From the NCBI RefSeq assembly GCF_004025585.1, contig NZ_QTZO01000003.1:124001-188000 (forward strand): DNA of 64,000 nt, read 5' to 3'. The number at the start of each line of letters is the position of its first letter. Positions within the stretch are counted from its first letter, which is position 1. The notes under the pieces were generated by a model. It had not been told where the DNA came from and made no database searches. It saw nothing but the letters and a program-made list of their open reading frames with translations. A program made the position numbers and the translations under genes. Positions 62,039 to 64,000 of the stretch are shown in pieces. This stretch comes from Pseudodesulfovibrio sp. S3 (lineage in GTDB: Bacteria; Desulfobacterota; Desulfovibrionia; Desulfovibrionales; Desulfovibrionaceae).

Positions 62039-62281
62039 GCCAACCCCCTAATTAATTATCATTTATTGTCAAAAAAAACATTTTGACCATGCCATGCCCA
62101 TATGAATGTTATCTAACATCCACCCATGAGCTTTTCAATTTCTTCTGTAATAACTATACACACAATCAGACAAAAACCATTATAAATATACCCACCTTTG
62201 AGCGTTGCGGCAACCATCATCCATAGAACTTAAATAATTTTCAAAAATAACACCATGTTGACTTTTTTTCTCAAAAAATGA

Positions 62282-62310
62282 TTGACAACTTTCACAGGCG
62301 CGGCTAGTTA
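62282..62310 (+). promoter_or_regulatory. Promoter for tRNA-Pro and tRNA-Thr
   Basis: TTGACA at 62282-62287 and TAGTTA at 62305-62310 are 17 bases apart, about 13 bases before the tRNA-Pro. It may drive both tRNAs. The stretch 62039-62281 otherwise holds no gene. Confidence 0.6.
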
Positions 62311-62322
62311 CTCACTTCGCGT

Positions 62323-62399
62323 CGGGATGTAGCGCAGTCTGGGAGCGCACTTGAATGGGGTTCAAGGGGCCGGAGGTTCAAATCCTCTCATCCCGACCA
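62323..62399 (+). tRNA. tRNA-Pro (anticodon GGG)
   Basis: The acceptor CGGGATG / CATCCCG, the anticodon stem CTTGA / TCAAG with loop ATGGGGT (anticodon GGG) and T arm GAGGTTCAAATCCTC fold well; CCA is encoded. It reads CCC and CCU. Confidence 0.95.
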
Positions 62400-62401
62400 A
62401 A

Positions 62402-62450
62402 CGATGAGATACCCCGCTGGACCGAATCAAATCGGTCCGGCGTTTCATCG
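62402..62450 (+). other. Spacer hairpin between tRNA genes
   Basis: CTGGACCGA / TCGGTCCGG with outer CGATGA / TCATCG pair between tRNA-Pro and tRNA-Thr. There is no T tract. It may aid processing of a joint transcript. Confidence 0.55.
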
Positions 62451-62464
62451 AAAACAGACGGAAT

Positions 62465-62540
62465 GCTGACGTAGCTCAATCGGTAGAGCGCGTCCTTGGT
62501 AAGGACGAGGTAGGCAGTTCAATCCTGCTCGTCAGCTCCA
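62465..62540 (+). tRNA. tRNA-Thr (anticodon GGT)
   Basis: The acceptor GCTGACG / CGTCAGC and the anticodon stem CGTCC / GGACG with loop TTGGTAA (anticodon GGT) fold well; CCA is encoded. It reads ACC and ACU. Confidence 0.95.
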
Positions 62541-62550
62541 TATATATAAG

Positions 62551-62587
62551 AAAATCGCCTTTCGAATGAGAGGCGATTTTCTTTTTT
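62551..62587 (+). terminator. Terminator after tRNA-Thr
   Basis: AAAATCGCCT and AGGCGATTTT form a 10-bp stem with a 10-base loop, followed by CTTTTTT. Confidence 0.9.
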
Positions 62588-62947
62588 CGTGCATTGTTCC
62601 GAGGTCCCAACGACTTCCAGGGATAATTCTGTACCTGTAAAGCTCCCCGTCTCAGGTCCAGCACTTTATGCGAATTTCCGGCCTTCTTCGGATTCATCCA
62701 TGCCGGGCATGAAGCCCGAAGAAGCAATGAAAAGAACTGCTGCCGCAGTCTATTGCTGCAACAGAATTGTCGTGTTAATGTACAATAAAATATTCAATAA
62801 ACAAATAGTTGCAACCTGTTCTGCATCCCATGTGAATCTCGGGACACTTGTCATTAACCAACTTGATTTGCACAGGAAAACATATAAAATATACTTTCAA
62901 GAAAGTTTGTCCGCTGGTAATAAGGCTTGAGCGAAAAGGGATTACAA
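62588..62947. other. Gene-poor stretch with a long imperfect hairpin
   Basis: About 360 bases hold no convincing gene. CTTCTTCGG at 62683-62691 pairs with CCGAAGAAG at 62716-62724 and an inner ATGCC / GGCAT, forming a long stem with a small bulge. No T tract follows. A 113-residue open frame through this stretch shows no family signal. Confidence 0.5.
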
Positions 62948-63703
62948 ATGAACTTTAAAAAAATGATAAAATCCTTCAAGCTGTTCATAATCATTCTATT
63001 GTTTGGTCTTGTTGGAGCTGCGAAAGCTCAAGAACTTACAATTTATGTAGACAACTGGCCTCCATATAACTTCATAAAAAATGACAAGATTGTTGGGATT
63101 AGCACGGAGTTGATAGAAGCAGCGTTACAAAGGGCTAACATTCAATACAAACTTGTTAAATATCCCTTTAAACGAGGCTTAGCTACTGTGCGGAGCACTC
63201 CATACACAATGCTCTATACGGCGGCGCGCATTCCTCAACGCGAAGATGAGTTCGCATGGATTGGCCCACTCCATCCCAGAAAAGTATATCTTTTTAAACT
63301 GAGTAACCGAACTGATATTCAGATCAATGAATTAGAAGATATTAAAAAATATCGTACAGGCGTCCTTTCAGGGGGGTCCGTTGAACAATTTTTCATCGAC
63401 AGTGGCCTTTCTGATGAATATTATCATTTAGTCAATTACTCTGTGCAATTATTGAAAATGCTGCTTATAGGACGGTTCGATCTTATCCCAGGCGACCCTT
63501 TGGATTTAGCCTATCAAATGAAGAGTTTGGGATCCAAATATTCGGAGCTTGAAGTGGCATATTTATTATCTGACGAAGGCGGTTATTACATGGTAGCAAA
63601 CAAAGAGACTCCTGTTGAGATTCTCGTAAAGATTCAGGAATCTTTGGAAGAGGTCATAGCAACAGGCCTCAGAGACCGAGTTATAGAAAAATATTTAAGG
63701 TAA
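62948..63703 (+). CDS. Periplasmic amino-acid-type solute-binding protein (SBP family 3)
   Basis: The 251-residue protein from the ATG at 62948 follows AAAGGG. It has a signal peptide (MNFKKMIKSFKLFIIILLFG, cut near AKA/QEL) and the SBP-3 pattern: LTIYVDNWPPYNFIKNDKI, GISTELIEAAL, YTAARIPQREDEFAWIGP, YRTGVLSGGSVEQFF and DEGGYYMVANKETP. No permease or ATPase follows in the window. Stand-alone members like this are common in sulfate reducers and may act in sensing. It is AT-richer than most of the window. Confidence 0.88.
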   Translation: MNFKKMIKSFKLFIIILLFGLVGAAKAQELTIYVDNWPPYNFIKNDKIVGISTELIEAALQRANIQYKLVKYPFKRGLATVRSTPYTMLYTAARIPQREDEFAWIGPLHPRKVYLFKLSNRTDIQINELEDIKKYRTGVLSGGSVEQFFIDSGLSDEYYHLVNYSVQLLKMLLIGRFDLIPGDPLDLAYQMKSLGSKYSELEVAYLLSDEGGYYMVANKETPVEILVKIQESLEEVIATGLRDRVIEKYLR

Positions 63704-64000
63704 GCGGGTTTAAGGTAATCCCTTAACGGCCATGCAGATTCAAGACTAGGAAAAGTGCGAATAAGTCCCTGCTACCATGGGGAGTGCCAAGAATCCTTAA
63801 ATTGGTACCACTTTTCTTGATCGTTACCTTGTCCCCGTGAAATGGAATGAATGACAGATAAAATCCATGACAAGCACTCCCGAAAGGATTGTCATATCTT
63901 GTAGCGATATTCAAAATTATCCCCGATTATTATATCTCACTCACCACGTCTTCACCCCGGCAAAGACAACAAAAAAGGATGCCAACACTATCAGCTGATA
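63704..64000. other. Window end, no confident gene
   Basis: About 300 bases after the solute-binding gene hold only short open frames. I see no recognisable family, tRNA or terminator. Confidence 0.45.

Noticed and set aside
62476-62727. Minus-strand open frame of 83 residues across tRNA-Thr
   Set aside because: It overlaps the whole anticodon and T arms of tRNA-Thr and its end is the translated tRNA; a typical false gene.
62589-62930. Plus-strand open frame of 113 residues before the solute-binding gene
   Set aside because: No family resemblance, no good ribosome site, and it runs through the terminator tail and the hairpin at 62683-62724.
63723-63914. Minus-strand open frame of 63 residues near the window end
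   Set aside because: No recognised motif; looks like chance or a possible remnant of a mobile element, but no inverted repeat or transposase signature is seen.
1-64000. CRISPR array, prophage, intact insertion sequence or restriction system
   Set aside because: No repeated spaced units, integrase cluster, transposase or restriction/methylase genes were seen; the only tyrosine recombinase is a Xer-type housekeeping protein.

Overview
The window looks like chromosomal core sequence from a Gram-negative, motile sulfate-reducing bacterium of the Desulfovibrio / Pseudodesulfovibrio type. This is inferred from gene content and order, not from a marker gene. The supporting features are DapL-type lysine synthesis, a large PEP synthase next to a single-chain pyruvate carboxylase and biotin ligase, a two-gene SufC-SufB Fe-S system, separate tRNA nucleotidyltransferases, a YedF selenium-associated protein, and LPS export genes. 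No prophage, CRISPR array or intact insertion sequence was seen.

Layout. 1-7.4 kb (minus): xerD-like recombinase, DHH-CBS-nucleotidyltransferase fusion, HIT protein, lapA, lapB and the 5' part of mutS, closely packed. 7.6-9.6 kb (plus): dapL, folK and a small metal-binding-like membrane protein. 10-15.1 kb: a secreted TPR protein, a LysE-type exporter (minus) and tex. 15.2-18.1 kb (minus): rimI, pgk, tpiA, secG and tRNA-Leu(GAG), one tight unit. 18.2-25.9 kb: Nudix hydrolase, inositol monophosphatase family, DUF6485-like protein, an unknown 590-residue protein with a gcvT family gene, a DUF374 acyltransferase, yedF, an RsuA/RluB pseudouridine synthase and lolA. 25.9-33.4 kb: ftsK, efp, aroQ, engB, lptG, lptF, a 60-residue protein and uppP.

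33.4-37.7 kb: tRNA-Met(CAT), an HlyD lipoprotein plus ABC-2 drug exporter operon, and ssrA (tmRNA). 37.7-42.2 kb: a motility block with motA and two tandem motB genes, a FapA-domain gene, and flaG behind a good sigma-28 promoter, followed by a small unknown protein. 42.3-50.9 kb (minus): birA, pyc and ppsA, which connect pyruvate to oxaloacetate and PEP. 50.9-56.2 kb: a second nucleotidyltransferase (HD type), a stand-alone DHH phosphoesterase, an unknown protein and a fused succinyl-CoA synthetase beta-alpha chain. 56.2-62 kb: glycosyltransferase, YdjM-like protein, TetR regulator, sufB, sufC, an Smr-domain protein and cheW. 62.3-64 kb: tRNA-Pro(GGG), tRNA-Thr(GGT), then an AT-richer stretch with one periplasmic solute-binding protein and little else.

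Most genes are ordinary housekeeping genes. The most unusual items are: the DHH/nucleotidyltransferase association, seen once as a fusion and once as neighbours; the pyruvate carboxylase with a C-terminal zinc ribbon and an MKQ biotin site; the duplicated motB; the one-chain SucC-SucD; LapB without a membrane anchor; and the structured AT-rich stretch behind tRNA-Thr. I found no clear wholly new multi-gene system.
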